In this document: positions 27,501-41,200 of the stretch, one piece after another | Layout of the letters: each line of letters opens with the position of its first letter | Numbering within the stretch: the first letter of the stretch is position 1 | Source: Pelobates cultripes | Lineage: Eukaryota > Chordata > Amphibia > Anura > Pelobatidae | Assembly (NCBI GenBank): GCA_933207985.1 | Contig: OW240915.1 | Span: 260,755,891-260,819,890, forward strand | Length of the DNA stretch: 64,000 nucleotides | Reading direction: 5' to 3' | Notes under the pieces: model-generated | The model's database searches: none | What the model saw: only the letters and a program-made list of their open reading frames with translations | Told to the model about the DNA's origin: nothing | Made by a program: the position numbers and the translations under genes

Positions 27501-30500
27501 GTGGGCTCCCGGACGCATGCGCGGCGTTCGGTTGTTTCTGAGCGTTCGCGCGGCTTTGTTTGAATAAGCGCGCGAACGCGATTTACGAATTAGCACGTTC
27601 GCGCGCAAAATCCATTCATTTGGGCCGTTCGCGCGTTTTCTCGCTAATTCGCGCATGCGCGATGACGTCAGATACCCTTCTTAAAGCGCCAGACCTCTTT
27701 TTTCGGGGTAGGTTGAGTTTCTTCCTCCAGGAAAGTTTTTTCTGCACCATTCTGTTGGTTCTTCGCCTTTCCAGGTTCCTTTTTCCTTCTCAAGCATCGA
27801 AGTAAGTTTTTCTCCTATTTTATTTTTTATATATATTTCTTCTTGGTATTAGTTTCGCTGTTCCATCTATTCCTTATAGATGGATTCTCGCTCAGGATCC
27901 AGGGAATCGGATTCTTCTCATCACAATAGGTCACAATCTAAGCAATATAGGTAAGCCATCCTTTTTAAAAAAAAAAAAAAAAGAGAGGTAATGTACTAAT
28001 GAGCACGTTTGTTGTATTTCAGTGCTAAAAGTACAAAGACTTCAGGATCGTCCAAGGGGAAGTCGCCCAAAAGGACGCTGTGTATATCCTGTGATAACAG
28101 AGCCATAGAAGGGAAACGTCTCTGTTCAGATTGTCTCTCAGCAGCTGCTGGCCCTTCTCATTCAACACCGGACTTTATGCAGCTTATCAAGCATGCAGTT
28201 GCCCAGGGCATAAGAGAGGGTGGTAAGACCCACAAGCGACCTAGATATTCTGAGCCCTCAGATTTATCTCCAGGAAACTCTGAAGAAGAGTTAATGGATT
28301 CAGCTTCTCTGAGAGACCTAGCTTTTTCCTCGGAGGAGGATGCTATCCCTGATCCTGACTTCCTGGTACCTGCGGAGGTGGATCATTTAATTGCCCGGGT
28401 CAGAGAAACCCTTACCTTGAAAGAACCCTCAGAGGAGGAACCATCTACATCTAACCGCTATTTCTCTGATCTTAGAAGAAAAAGAGCGGCTTTCCCTGTG
28501 CATGCCACAATTAGTGACCTTATTAAAGAAGAATGGTCCAGGTCTGACCGGAGATCATCTGCAAAAGGGAAGTTCTCCAGATTATATCCGTTTCATTCCA
28601 AAGATGCTGAAACATGGGATTTTCCACCTAAAGTTGATGCTGCAGTGGTCAGACTAGCCAAGCACACTACCCTTCCTGTAGACGATGCAGGTTCCTTCAG
28701 GGATCCTATGGATCGTAAGATGGAATACTACCTTTCCAAATCCTATGTAGCCTCAGGCACGAGTCTCCACCCTGCCGTTGCTCTCACGTCAGTTACAAGA
28801 GCTATGAAGGTTTGGATACAGGAACTGGAAGGGGACATCAGGAGTGGCAGAAGCCGTTCTTCCATTGTGGAGGACCTAAGAGATATGCGTCTAGCAATTG
28901 ATTTTTCATCAGAAGCTGCAGTGGATCTGGTAAGGAGCCTTGCTAGAAATATGTCCTTCTCGATTTCCTCTAGGCGAGCTCTTTGGCTCAGATCTTGGGC
29001 AGCCGATGCTTCCTCCAAGAATAGTTTGTGTTCTTTGCCATTTCACGGGAGTATGTTATTCGGCAAGAATTTGGACGAATGCATTAAGAGGGCGGCTGAA
29101 GGGAATAAAGCCTTTTTACCTCAGGAGAGAAAGTATAAAGGATCCTTTCGTGCCCGGAAAGAGTATCATTCCTTTCGTGACAGTAGGTCCTACAAGCCGG
29201 GCAGAGAATATTCCAGATTTCAACCTGGGAGAGGAGCCCCAGCTGGAAACAAAGGAGGCAAGTCACGCGGTTCATCTTCCTATAAAAACTAGAGGAATCT
29301 ATGACTATATAATTCCCAAATCCGAAGGTGTCGGGGCTTGTCTTCTCCAATATCTACCGATATGGGAAGCATCCACAAGCGACAGTTGGGTACTGGATAT
29401 CATTCAGAGAGGTTACTTGATAGAATTTCTCGAGCATCCTCCAAGCAGGTCCTTTCACCTCACAAAGTGGCCAGGGGACAAGGAAAAGTGCATGGCCCTA
29501 CAAGACTTCATCCTTTCCTTGCAGAAGGAGAAGGTTATCACCAAAGTGCCAGCCGGCGAGAGAACTCAAGGGTTTTACTCCCACATCTTCCTAACGAAGA
29601 AATCCTCAGGGGGATGGAGACCCATTCTGGATCTACACAGGCTAAACAAGCATCTGCACATTCGCAGGTTCAAAATGGAATCCTTACAATCTATAATAAA
29701 AGTAGTGTCTCCCAACCAATGGATGCTGTCCATAGATCTGTTAGATGCGTATTTTCACATACCCATCGCCCAAACTCATCAAAAGTTTCTGAGGTTTGCT
29801 GTGGAAGAAGGTCACTTCCAGTTCAGGGCCCTCCCCTTTGGACTGAGCACAGCTCCGAGGACATTTACAAAGGTCCTGATTGTTCTCATTGCAGAACTCC
29901 GAAAACAGAACATTGCGATTTACCATTATTTGGACGACATCTTGATCTTAGGAAACAACGTAGATTCTCTGACATCCCATGCTATTACCAGCATTCAGTT
30001 TCTGCAAGCTCACGGCTGGAAGATCAACACCAAGAAGAGCCACCTCCACCCAACGCAATCTATGGTTTACTTAGGAGCTCACTTCGACACTCTAAAGGGC
30101 ACTGTCCAACTTTCATCAGCAAGAATACAGAAACTCAAGATGTTATTGAGAAGAATGCTGATATCCAGGGTGGCCCCGGCAAAGGCCATAATGAGCCTCC
30201 TGGGTTCCATGTCCTCCACAATAGGACTGACCAGATGGGCACAGTGGAGAATGAGACCATTCCAAGCCAATTTCCTGAGACAGTTCTCCTCCGGGAACCT
30301 GCACCAACCCATCAAACTTTCCCTGAATGTACGCCATTCTCTAATCTGGTGGTTAAACAGGGAGCACCTATCAAAGGGTTTTCCACTAGGAGATATCGCG
30401 TGGATAACTGTGACAACGGATGCCAGCCAATGGGGATGGGGCGCTCATTGTCTCCACGACTTTGCGCAGGAAGAATGGAGTTTCAGGGCAAACAATGTTC

Positions 30501-33500
30501 ATTCCAATTGCCTAGAGCTTCTGGCTGTCCTCAAAGCATTGAAACACTTCTCGAATCATCTCAAGGGGCAATGGGTGAAGATAAGGACGGACAACTCCAC
30601 TGTGGTATCCTATGTCAATCACCAAGGGGGTACCAGGAGCTGCAAGATGATGGAAATCATGAATCACCTGATGTGGTGGACTCAGAGAAACCTGGCGGGC
30701 CTTACTGCCATCCATCTACCAGGGAAACGGAATCATCTGGCGGATTTTCTCAGCAGATCCAGGATAGATCCGGGGGAATGGTGCCTCTCGGACAGAGTAT
30801 TCCACTTGATTGTGGACAAATGGGGTCTCCCTCAAGTAGACCTTCTAGCCACTCGGGCCAACAGGAAAGTAGAGCTTTTCTTCACGAAAGAAGACGACCA
30901 CCTAGCACTGGGGAGGGATGCTTTATCAAGCCCCTGGAGGTTCAGGATGGGCTATGCTTTTCCCCCATTTCCACTAATTCTCCCGCTCCTGAGGAAGATG
31001 AGAACAGAGCAGGTGTCTCTCATCCTGATTGCGCCTTATTGGCCTCGAAGACCCTGGTTTCCTCTGCTTCAAAGTCTTTTGGTGGAACCTCCTCTCCCAC
31101 TCCCCAGAACTCCGGATCTTCTGTTCCAAGGTCCTGTGTTTCATCCAAATCCGGTCTCTCTCAATCTCATGGCTTGGAGACTGAAAGGAACCGGCTTTTG
31201 AGTAAAGGATTCTCCCAGGACGTTATAGGCACTATGCTGAAGGCACGTAAGCATTCCACTTCGGCCACTTATTATAGAGTGTGGGAAGTTTTCTCTGACT
31301 GGGCCCTTCACAGGAACATTAATATTCAAGATCCTTCCTCCTCTAATATTTTGGAGTTTCTGCAGTCTGGGCTTGCTAAAGGGCTGAGCTATAACACTCT
31401 CAAGGTGCACGTCTCAGCCTTGTCCGCTCTAACCAATCATCGATGGGCACTGGACGCGGATGTCATCAGATTCATCAAAGGAGTCCTTCAGATAAAACCT
31501 CCTATTAAACCATTTGTTCCATCTTGGAATCTCCCTTTGGTCTTGAATGCCTTAAAGTTGGAACCTTTTGAACCATTTGAGACAGTTCCTCTTCATGCTC
31601 TCTCTATTAAGACTGCTTTGCTGATTGCCCTAGCTTCCGGCAGGAGGGTTTCTGAGCTCCACGCTCTATCCATTAAGGAGCCTTTTACGGTCTTTCACAA
31701 AGACAGAGTTGTCCTCCGTACGGTTCCCGAATTTCGACCTAAAGTCACCTCCTCCTTTCACATCAACGAGGATATTGTTCTTCCATCTCTGAGGTCTGAC
31801 TCCCTAGAAATGGAGAATGCTACTAACCTATCTTCTCTGGATCTAGTAAGATGCCTCCAGATATATATTAATAGGACTTCTGCTTGGCGTACTTCTCACA
31901 GTCTTTTCGTCCTTCATGGCGGCTGTAAAAAGGGCTCACAAGCTCCCAAATCTACCATTAGCAGGTGGATAGTAGCAGCTATTATTCTGGCTTATCAATC
32001 TGCTGGATATCCGGTCCCTGTGGGTCTTAAAGCCCATTCCACGAGGGCTCTCTCATCTTCCTGGGCAGCTGCTGCTAATGTTTCTCCTGAACTCATTTGT
32101 AAAGCAGCTACATGGTCTTCCTCTAACACTTTCATTAAGAGCTACCAAATTGATGTTAGAGCAGGTATATCTGATCAATTTGCTAAATCAGTTCTGTCTG
32201 TATCCGATACCTGATTTCTATTTTTTCACCTGTTGTGGTGTTAATACACTTTGCATTCAAAATTTTGGAGTCTGTGTCTCTTTCCCTCCCTGGTTTATTG
32301 CTTGGGTATTACCCAATGTTGTGCTGCCATGGATATGGCCAGGAAAATGGAAAATTTATTCATACTTACCGTAATTTTCTTTTCCTGGTCATATGCCATG
32401 GCAGCACAAGGGTCCCACCCGGGGCTATTGCTGGAAAACATGACTGGGGAAGGAGGGGTAGGAGGTGGTACTTATACGGCTTAATAATTATTCCTGTCCA
32501 ATGGGGATAGGGAGGAGCTACCCAATGTTGTGCTGCCATGGCATATGACCAGGAAAAGAAAATTACGGTAAGTATGAATAAATTTTCCATTATATATATA
32601 TATTATTAAATCAATTAAAAGTTTATTAAACATATATTAAATCATTTGAAAAGCTTATCCAAAAAATACAAAATTAAGCCCTATATTCTGTTTCAAGATG
32701 TTGCCTGGGTGAAACAGGCTTTCAATGGCTAACAATTTTCCAATCAAGGTTCTACCTTTATTGCTTTCTCATCACCTCCTGTTCTCGGATCTCATATTTC
32801 CTTTATTACAATTGCGTGAATGTTACGTTTACCCATTTTACAGCACTGCAGGAAATGTTGACACTTTATAAATAATAAGAGTAGTTTGTAAAAATACCGG
32901 CAAAATGTTTGTTCTCTGGGTTCAAAGGGCAGATGAATGTGCTTATATTTTTATACCAGCCTTTTTAATAGTAGTTTAGTCTCCATATTTTAATACAGAA
33001 AGTATAAAGAAAAAAAACTGACAATTTGAACCATATTATCCTTCCCGAACCGTAGTTATATATTTCTTTCATTTTACTTGTAAAAGAATGCAGCGTAGAT
33101 AGAATTAGCTATGTTGGTATGTTTACATCCATATGCTTTCTTAATTCAATATATATTATTTTCTTTTGCTTGGTATTAATCACTGAAGATGGTTAGACAA
33201 AGGTGAAGATGATGGCAAAATTGCAAGGCATCTATTCACGGCAGATGAAGTTGATTTTCCAGCCAGTAAGCATATAAACACTAAACATTTCTTATTAACT
33301 GTGCTTGTTACGGAATAATGGTGTTTATTGATAAAATGCTCTTAATTCAACAGGGCAAGAGCTTGAACTGAAGAGGAAGCATATTGTAAGGAGTTATGTT
33401 CGTCTTTCTGTGTTGCATTGTGGTGCTAAGAGAACTCTACAAATCGATTGCTTAGAAGTAATTGTTTATTTCTGTATTCTTTAATCAGTGGAACGCTGAA

Positions 33501-35256
33501 AAATGGAAGTATCAGAAGGGCAACATTTTACAGTTCTACTGCAAAGCAACAAGGAAATTTATTCGACTCACTCCAGACAGCAAAGTGGATGCTCTTGGAG
33601 AAAAGAAGGATAAATATGGTAAATTCGAACTTTAGATGGCAGGTCACCGTGACTCACGTTAGCATGAAGTGCTTTATAATAGTGTAACATTATGGTACAT
33701 AAAATGCACCTTTCGCATCTTAGTAGTTGCTGCCAACTCTTCTAATCTAACAGTTTTACATATATATAAGTTACCTATACTTTAAAACCAATGACAGCAG
33801 GTGGCACGTCTTGGCGTCAAGCTGTTTACTGTAAGTGTGAATGTGATGTTTTATTCTTAGGTTAAGGGTAATAATGTATTTATTTACTGGTCTTTCTATC
33901 TTTTTATCCTTGTACAGTGCATACATGGTTAGTTGTCTATAAGGCGCTTCTACTACATTAGTTCTCCCTGAATGGTATTTGTTTAATTGAATTTCAGTGA
34001 TCTAGTTTTAGCATTGACCATTTAGATATATATTAAAGGAACACGATAGGGTCAGGAACACAAGCATGTATTTCCAAACCTAGAGTGTTAAAACCACCAC
34101 CGAGCCCCCCTGGTCCTCTCTAGCATCCCTAAATATAGTCAAATATTACTTTTATTCCAGTCTGCTAGAATCGTTGGAACTTATTGTACAGAATCACACA
34201 AAATCCTGGGTAACCCAAAATGATATTTATATGGTGACCATGGCTCTACATTTTCTGGTACGGGTGGTAGTCATGCTAGTCTATTAGTGGATACTATGTT
34301 TTATGGTTCTTCAGGGAGACAGAATGTAAACAGTTGGGTACAAATATTCCTGTCTTCATAGTACTAATCAGAACATGTGTTATATGAAGTATGCAATATA
34401 CTTGATCTACTTTTATTGCTAAATCCCTTTACAGCGGTGCAGAACTGAACTAATCCTAAACTACATTTCTAATTCTAATAAAGACATCTTAAAAGGCATT
34501 ATGCATGGGAGCAAAATGCAAATCTAACTCTGACTTAACTACTTTATGTAACAACGCATGCAGACAGAGACTGAACGCATACTACAAAATCCTGTATAGC
34601 TGCAGTGTACATGTTAAGCCAAGAATAGGTTCATTCATGAAAAATGATTGAGTCTACTTGGCAAACTGTATATAAGATTTATTTTATGGGTTTTTCTTAC
34701 TGTCTTTTTGTCAAACTTTGCAAAAGCGCTTGAAACATACATAAGACAAAATGGTCCCTACATTACCTACTTTATCTTCTGATATCTTTTGATTTTCAGT
34801 GATAATGATTTCAGTGCAAAACAGTTTTTACGAACATATTTGTGAAATGCTACATTTTATTTTTATTTTGGGGCGGTGGGGAGGGATGGGTGGGTTGTAG
34901 AGTTGAAGAGCTGTTTAATTTTCTGCACAAACACATTGTGTTGGCTATTAAACAGAGCGTTTGGTCTATATACTTTGTTGCATTTTATGCTTAATAAACC
35001 AAACAATTTTTTACAATTTCTTTTAAGGATTCTTTGATGTGATGGTAAAACGAGGAAATGTTAGAGTATTTAAAAGTCATCAAATCTCAAGTGTTGCCTT
35101 GGCAATTGACAAAGGAATAGTTACTGCAATGGTATGATACATATATTAAATTACCAATACAATCTATAATGTTCCAACACAATGTTCTATTTTAGCAAGC
35201 CTGTCTGTTGAAATGTAAGATATTATCTGTCTTTCTCCCTCTCTCTCTATCTTTAT

Positions 35257-35292
<36 letters not shown>

Positions 35293-38200
35293 AGCTGGCA
35301 TGGTAGAAATAAAAAATAAAAGGTCAGTCATGCTTGAGATATTGGAAATATTGCTTGGTTCCACAAAAGAAATCTGTTGCTCAGAAAGGAATGGTGCTAT
35401 ATGGCTTTGGAGTATCCCTTTAAAATCCTCATTTATAAATGTGCCAATTTCATTGGGAATTTAGCACTTTTAAAATTCAAAATAGGAACGCCTTCACCAG
35501 CTGTCAATCATAAAAGCATGGGAGATGCATTTTCTACTTCAATTGGCTCCACTGAGCTAATGGAAGAGCTCCCCTCCTGCTGGTCAGTTCTTGTAGTCTA
35601 TGCCTCCCACCCCTCCATGTATCTCAGACCATGTGACTTAGACACAGATTGAAGGGATAGGAGGGGGGACTGACACACATGGATGGGAGAAGAGGAGTCT
35701 AAAACATGGAGAGGAGGATGGGACTGTGACACATGGAGGGAAGAGGAGGGGGGACTGAGACACATGGAGGGGAGAGGAGGGGAGACTGAGACACATGGAG
35801 GGGAGACTGAGACACATGGAAGAGAGGGAAGACTGTGACACATGGATGGGAGCGCAGGGGGTCTGAGACACATGGAGGGGGGTCTGACACATGGAGAGGA
35901 GGGGGGACTGACAGACATGAACACGAGAAGAGGGGTCTGAGACACGTGGAGAAGAGAGGGAGGACTGTTACAAATGGAGGGGAGAGGAGGGGAGCCAGAG
36001 ACACATGGAGGGGAGGGTCTGAGACACATGGAGGAACTTGGGGGAGGAGAGATGCTGAAATAGCATAGAAACAGAGGCTTTTCTTTGAGTGGTCCTTTAA
36101 TTTCCATCCTATTCAAATGAAATTCGAGAATGTTTGGCCACATGGGGAAAATTCGAGATACACTGAGCAATGGGAGGAAGATATGCAACAAATGATGGAG
36201 GGAGGGGACTGGGAACAGATTTGGAAGGCTGCCTCCAAGGTCTCTATATGTGTTACTTTACAGGAGCAGGCTAACAAAGCTATGTTTAGGTGGTACCCCA
36301 AACCAGTGAAGTTACTGATCTATGCTGGATGGGGTGCTGGACATGCCTCAGGGTGATCTGCTTCTGGGAAAGTGTTCATGATTTGCTTGCTAGTGTCCTT
36401 TATCTACCAGTCATTTTGAAACACTGGTACTTCCTACATTACAAACTGATAGAGGGAATAGCCTCATGCAATCTGAAAGTATTCAATTAGCTAATCCTAG
36501 CAGCTAGGGCCCTCATCCAAAATTGTAGGGGAGAGGGGACACCCACTGTAGATATGGTTGTATTTAAAGTCAAACATACTCCCCTAATGAACAAACGAAT
36601 GGCCCAGTAAGACATAAAAACCTTTCGTAAGGTTTTGCAGTCCTGGGAGGAGGGCCCGGTGCCCTGAGGGATCATGGGGTTTAGAATCCCCTACCCCATT
36701 CCCCTCCCGCTTGTTCTTTTGGATATATATATATTCCGTATTATGATGTAAAAGGGCAGGGGATTGGGAGATTATTAAACATTACTATTAAACAAATGAA
36801 ACAATGTGTTTTTGTGAAGATATGTGAGCAATTTTCTGAAAATAAAGAATTGCAAACATAAATAAATAAATAATTAAGACAGCTACAAACTTACATTACC
36901 ATATCATTATTTAATTTTTTTTATTCTATTACCCTAAAGCTCTATATGTCACTGAGCACACTCTGTATTACAATTGTCCAATCTAGATATTTCATTATTG
37001 TTATATATATATTTCAATCTAGGATAATAGTGGGATTCTATGTGAACTGTTTGTCCATCCTCAACTAAACCGGAATGTTACATTGGAATCTACAAGAGTG
37101 CCGGGTCTCACCATATCCTTTGACAGGGAGGGTAGAGCTAATGATGGCAGCACTGATGGTTATGCTGGGATTACTAAAGAATTTGTTGTCCATGTAAAGG
37201 TGAGTTAAAGATTAGCCCGTCTCTACATTTATTGTATTGAGGATATGGGTCAAAGTTTTAACTATTTACGTATGTTGAACAAATAATAGTTTTTCTGCAG
37301 GGCCCAATATCTCTTTATATATACATTGTTTGCATTTACATTATGCTGGCAATAGAGGAATCTGCATATTGAAAAATGCCACTAAAATCTTTATTAATAT
37401 TAATGAAGGGCTCACGTATAGAAACATATGGCTAGATTCTCTTAGCAGAGTAAGGGAAATTATTAATACCAATCAAGAAGATCTGTGTCTTGGATTTTGA
37501 CAGCAGAGAAACACAAACTGGTCAGTGTAACTGGCCTGTGTCCTATCTAACAGCTCACACTTTAGTCTTTATTTTGTTAATTATAGGAGCAAATTAAAAT
37601 AACGGGTGACATATTTGTTTAGATAAATGTGTTAATGACTGCAACTTTCATTTTCAGGGTATTTTTCAAGATGGCTCTATTATTTTGCTAACCACCAGCT
37701 GGGCTCAGGCTCTGTGTAGAAGATTGGATGGACTCTGCAGTGGAGCTGGGAATCACAATACAGAGTCATACTGGAAAGTGCAAAAAATGAACTCTGCTGT
37801 CTATATGTTTGAAAGTGTAACAAACCCTCATAACTACATTCAAATAAAAAATGGCAAATGTGATGGAAACGTGAGTACAAATGTATTATCTATTCATCAC
37901 TTAAGGTTAAATAACTGGAGGATCACAGAATAAAGAATATGTAACGAATGCTTTAAGGAACACAAACATACGTGCTAATTTCAGAAACACCGCTATGCCT
38001 TATAAAAAAGTCTTTATGATATGTCATACTTGGGCCATTAGGTAAATATGTTTGACTTTAACTACAACCATATCTACAGAGGGTGTCCCCTCCCCCACCT
38101 TTTGGGGCCATATTAAGCTAAAAACAGAACATCAACAATAACAGACATGCTCCTTTGACTCTGCTAAATTAATGTTTCTGAAGGTGCATGACCAGGAATA

Positions 38201-41200
38201 GAACTTCTCCCAGTATGCTAAGACAGGTAGATGAATGTGGCTCTGTATGGCAAAAGGCAAAAGCACAATGAGTGCATCACCATCGCAACTTTTGATTAAA
38301 AAAAACTAGAACATATCAGGAGTGTCAGCTTTCACCACTTTTATTTGTTTTGTCTATCAGTAACACATTAGTAACACATTACTAATCCAACTTATTTGTC
38401 TGAAAATATATGACTAATTGTGTCATTTCTGATTACTTTACTTTTAAAACTGTACAAAACGTATTCACTAGGTTGTTTAGATGCAAAATTAATATATCCA
38501 AATGTGAGGCTCTTAAAGCGGCTCTGTCACTGTTCAGTATTTCATAAAGCTGTAATCTTTATGAAGCAGTAGTACTGTCAGTGATGTATTTGCTGCCCCC
38601 AAATGCGTAGGCAAATACCTTGTTAACCAGACGGCTAGCTGAGTTCCAAGGCGGGCGGCGAGGGAGCGCTGATTTGTGAGCTCTCTGCTCAGCTCCCTTG
38701 TGTGCCGCAGAGTGATGCCGGGAGCCGGAAAATGAAATCAGAAATCAGCGCTCCCTCGCCGCTGGAATTCAGCTAGCCGCCCAACTGCCTGCACGCCTTC
38801 CTCCCTCTCTGCCCAAACAGCCCCGCCAGCAGCCCCACTGGACACCAGGTAAAAAATCCACCCAGCTCTCCCAAAGGTAGGGAGGCTGGGTGGATTTAAA
38901 TTATAATTTAAAAAATAATCTGTGAATGTTGGGGGGGAAATGTGTGTCTGTGTCTGGCTGTCAGTGTGTGTGTGTGTGTCTGTGTCTGGCCGTAAATGTG
39001 TGTGTATGTCTGTCAGTGTGTCTGTATAACTGTCAGTGTGTCTGTATATCTGTCAGTGTGTCTGTATGTCTGTTAGTGTGTGTCTGTGAGTGAGTGTATG
39101 TCTGTCAGTGTGTGTCTGAGTGATTGTGTGTGTCTGTGAGTGAGTGTTTGTGTCTGTGCGTGAGAGTGAGTATGTCTGTCAGTGTGTGTCTGTGAGGGCA
39201 CCTGTGTGTGTGTGTGTGTGTGTCTGTAAGTGTGTTTGTTAGTGTGTGTCTGTGAAGCAGCCTGTGTGTCTGAGTGATTGTGTGTGTCTGTCAGTATGTG
39301 TCTTTGAGTGAGCGAGTGTGTCTGTCAGTGAATGTGTGTGTGTCTGAGTGATTGTGTATGCCTGTCAGTGTGTGTGTCTGGGAGTGGGTGTGTGTGTGTC
39401 AGTGAGTGAGTGTGTGTGTCTGCATTATTGTGTGTGTATGTCAGTGATTATGTGTGTCTGTGAGTGAGTCAGTGATTGTGTGTGTCTGTCAGGTTGTGCC
39501 AAATGTGTGTGTTTATGTCAGTGTATCTGAGAGTGTGTGTCTGCCACTCAAAGTGTGTGTATTAGTCTTTAGCAGGAAGGGGTGGGGCAAATGTAAATTA
39601 GGGGGTGCCGAGTTCCGACATGCCTAGGGCAGCACAGATCCAAAATACACCACTGAGTACTGCCTGTATTGGGATTTGTCAGAATTCTTTTGGGACTACT
39701 TTATCTTATGAACAAGACTAAGGTTGACTAAAGGATGAGCTCCACCGTCATCTTTTGTCCAGTCCCAGCAGCCGTCACAAGTGATGGCTGATGGATTGAG
39801 GCATTGTCTCACTCATTGCGAGACATGATGTATGGAGACATCCGCGATCTCACTGGATCCTCCATAGCCCTCAGTGTTCTACTCTTGTACATGTGTGAAA
39901 GTACAGCACTGATGTGATACCTGGCACAGGAAGCCCCATAGGTTGAAGATGGCAGCAGAAGCGAGGGACAGCTAAAGGTAAATAAACCTATCTATGACAG
40001 TATTCCACGGCCACTGGACCCTAATCGGAGATGTCACCTTTAGTGGTTTTTACAAATTTTACAGATGCCTGATTATGACAGATCCACTTCCTTATTTGCC
40101 TAGTAGTCAATAACATTTGTGAACCCACTTCAGCTTTGTGTGGTACACCACAGAATAGGAACACTTAGAAATTACTGACCCCACACAGATGTGACCTAGA
40201 GTGCCCTGTCACCATTTTTGCAAGTCACTGCAGTTATAATCTACCATGTGGAAAGAGGCAGGGACTGGGAGCTCATGACACCATAGAATAGCTTAAAAGT
40301 GGTTACTGTCTATTTAATCTTACAACTGCACTGCCTGTCTTTTGTGTGTGAACTCCCTACTATACAGACAATTAATAAGCATTGACACCTGGTGGTAATT
40401 GCTTCAAAAAGACACAGTAATGGATACATTTTGTGGGTATATACACACACACACACAGTGTATCCATGACTTGGTATATATAATACGCAATATTATCAAT
40501 ATAAAGGGATCTTTATTCCAGTAAGCATATTTCTCATTTAATGAATGAATGTATTATCAAATAAGACAAACTCTAAATATATGTCACAAATAGTTAATAA
40601 GTGATTTTGACAATGGAAATGGAAATTTGTGTTCTCTCATTCGGTCCATCAAAATATCCAGCTCAAGGCACATGAAGCCCTAAATTCAGCGCCGATTACA
40701 TACGTTCTGTCCTTTTAACCTGAAACATAGAATTCTCTTCACAGTCTTTGAAAGGGTTTTAATCTAATTAGCTAAATCTGTGAATTGCTTAGTTAGCAAC
40801 AAATAAAACAAACACATACACACAAAACAAAGTATGTCAATTAATATGTCTATATCAACATTCTCTCTTCAGTTATTTCAATGGGTTTTATCAATAAATG
40901 TGAACTACATGGGTTTATGCAGATTTATAGAGCACAATGCTCATGGATTTGTCTAAATGGTGTTTTTGTTACAGGGTTCAGGTGATGACTACTGCAGTTT
41001 CAAAGTCGACAAACAGTTAGAAAGCGGATCAGTGACTCTGGAATCTATAAAGTATAATGGAATCTATATTGGACTTCAGTCTAATGGGAATGCAATGCTG
41101 CAACAGTGATCCACAGGTTGTGCAGTGTGTGATGTCAGTGTAAAACTCATAGTGTGTGTGTATGGCCGGGCAGTCATGTGTGTATGGGGTCACTAATTTG

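Larger units (their letters stand above)
26865..32590 (+). mobile_element. DIRS-like tyrosine-recombinase retrotransposon, near complete
   Basis: About 5.7 kb in intron 6, same strand as the host gene. Order: left terminal repeat, promoter-like GC region, gag (spliced), RT/RNase H/methylase-like ORF, tyrosine recombinase, internal complementary region (ICR), right terminal repeat. The terminal repeats are inverted, about 112 bp and nearly identical, as in DIRS elements and unlike LTR or Ngaro elements. No target duplication, as expected for a recombinase-integrated element. Catalytic motifs look intact in all three enzymes. It may be recent. Confidence 0.9.

Noticed and set aside
27338..27805. 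Overlapping Arg/Ala-rich frames on both strands
   Set aside because: GC tandem repeats in the DIRS 5' region; frames repeat with the unit.
35598..36191. 197-codon minus-strand frame, Pro/Ser/Cys-rich
   Set aside because: Translation of the purine minisatellite; simple repeat without domain, splice or start support.
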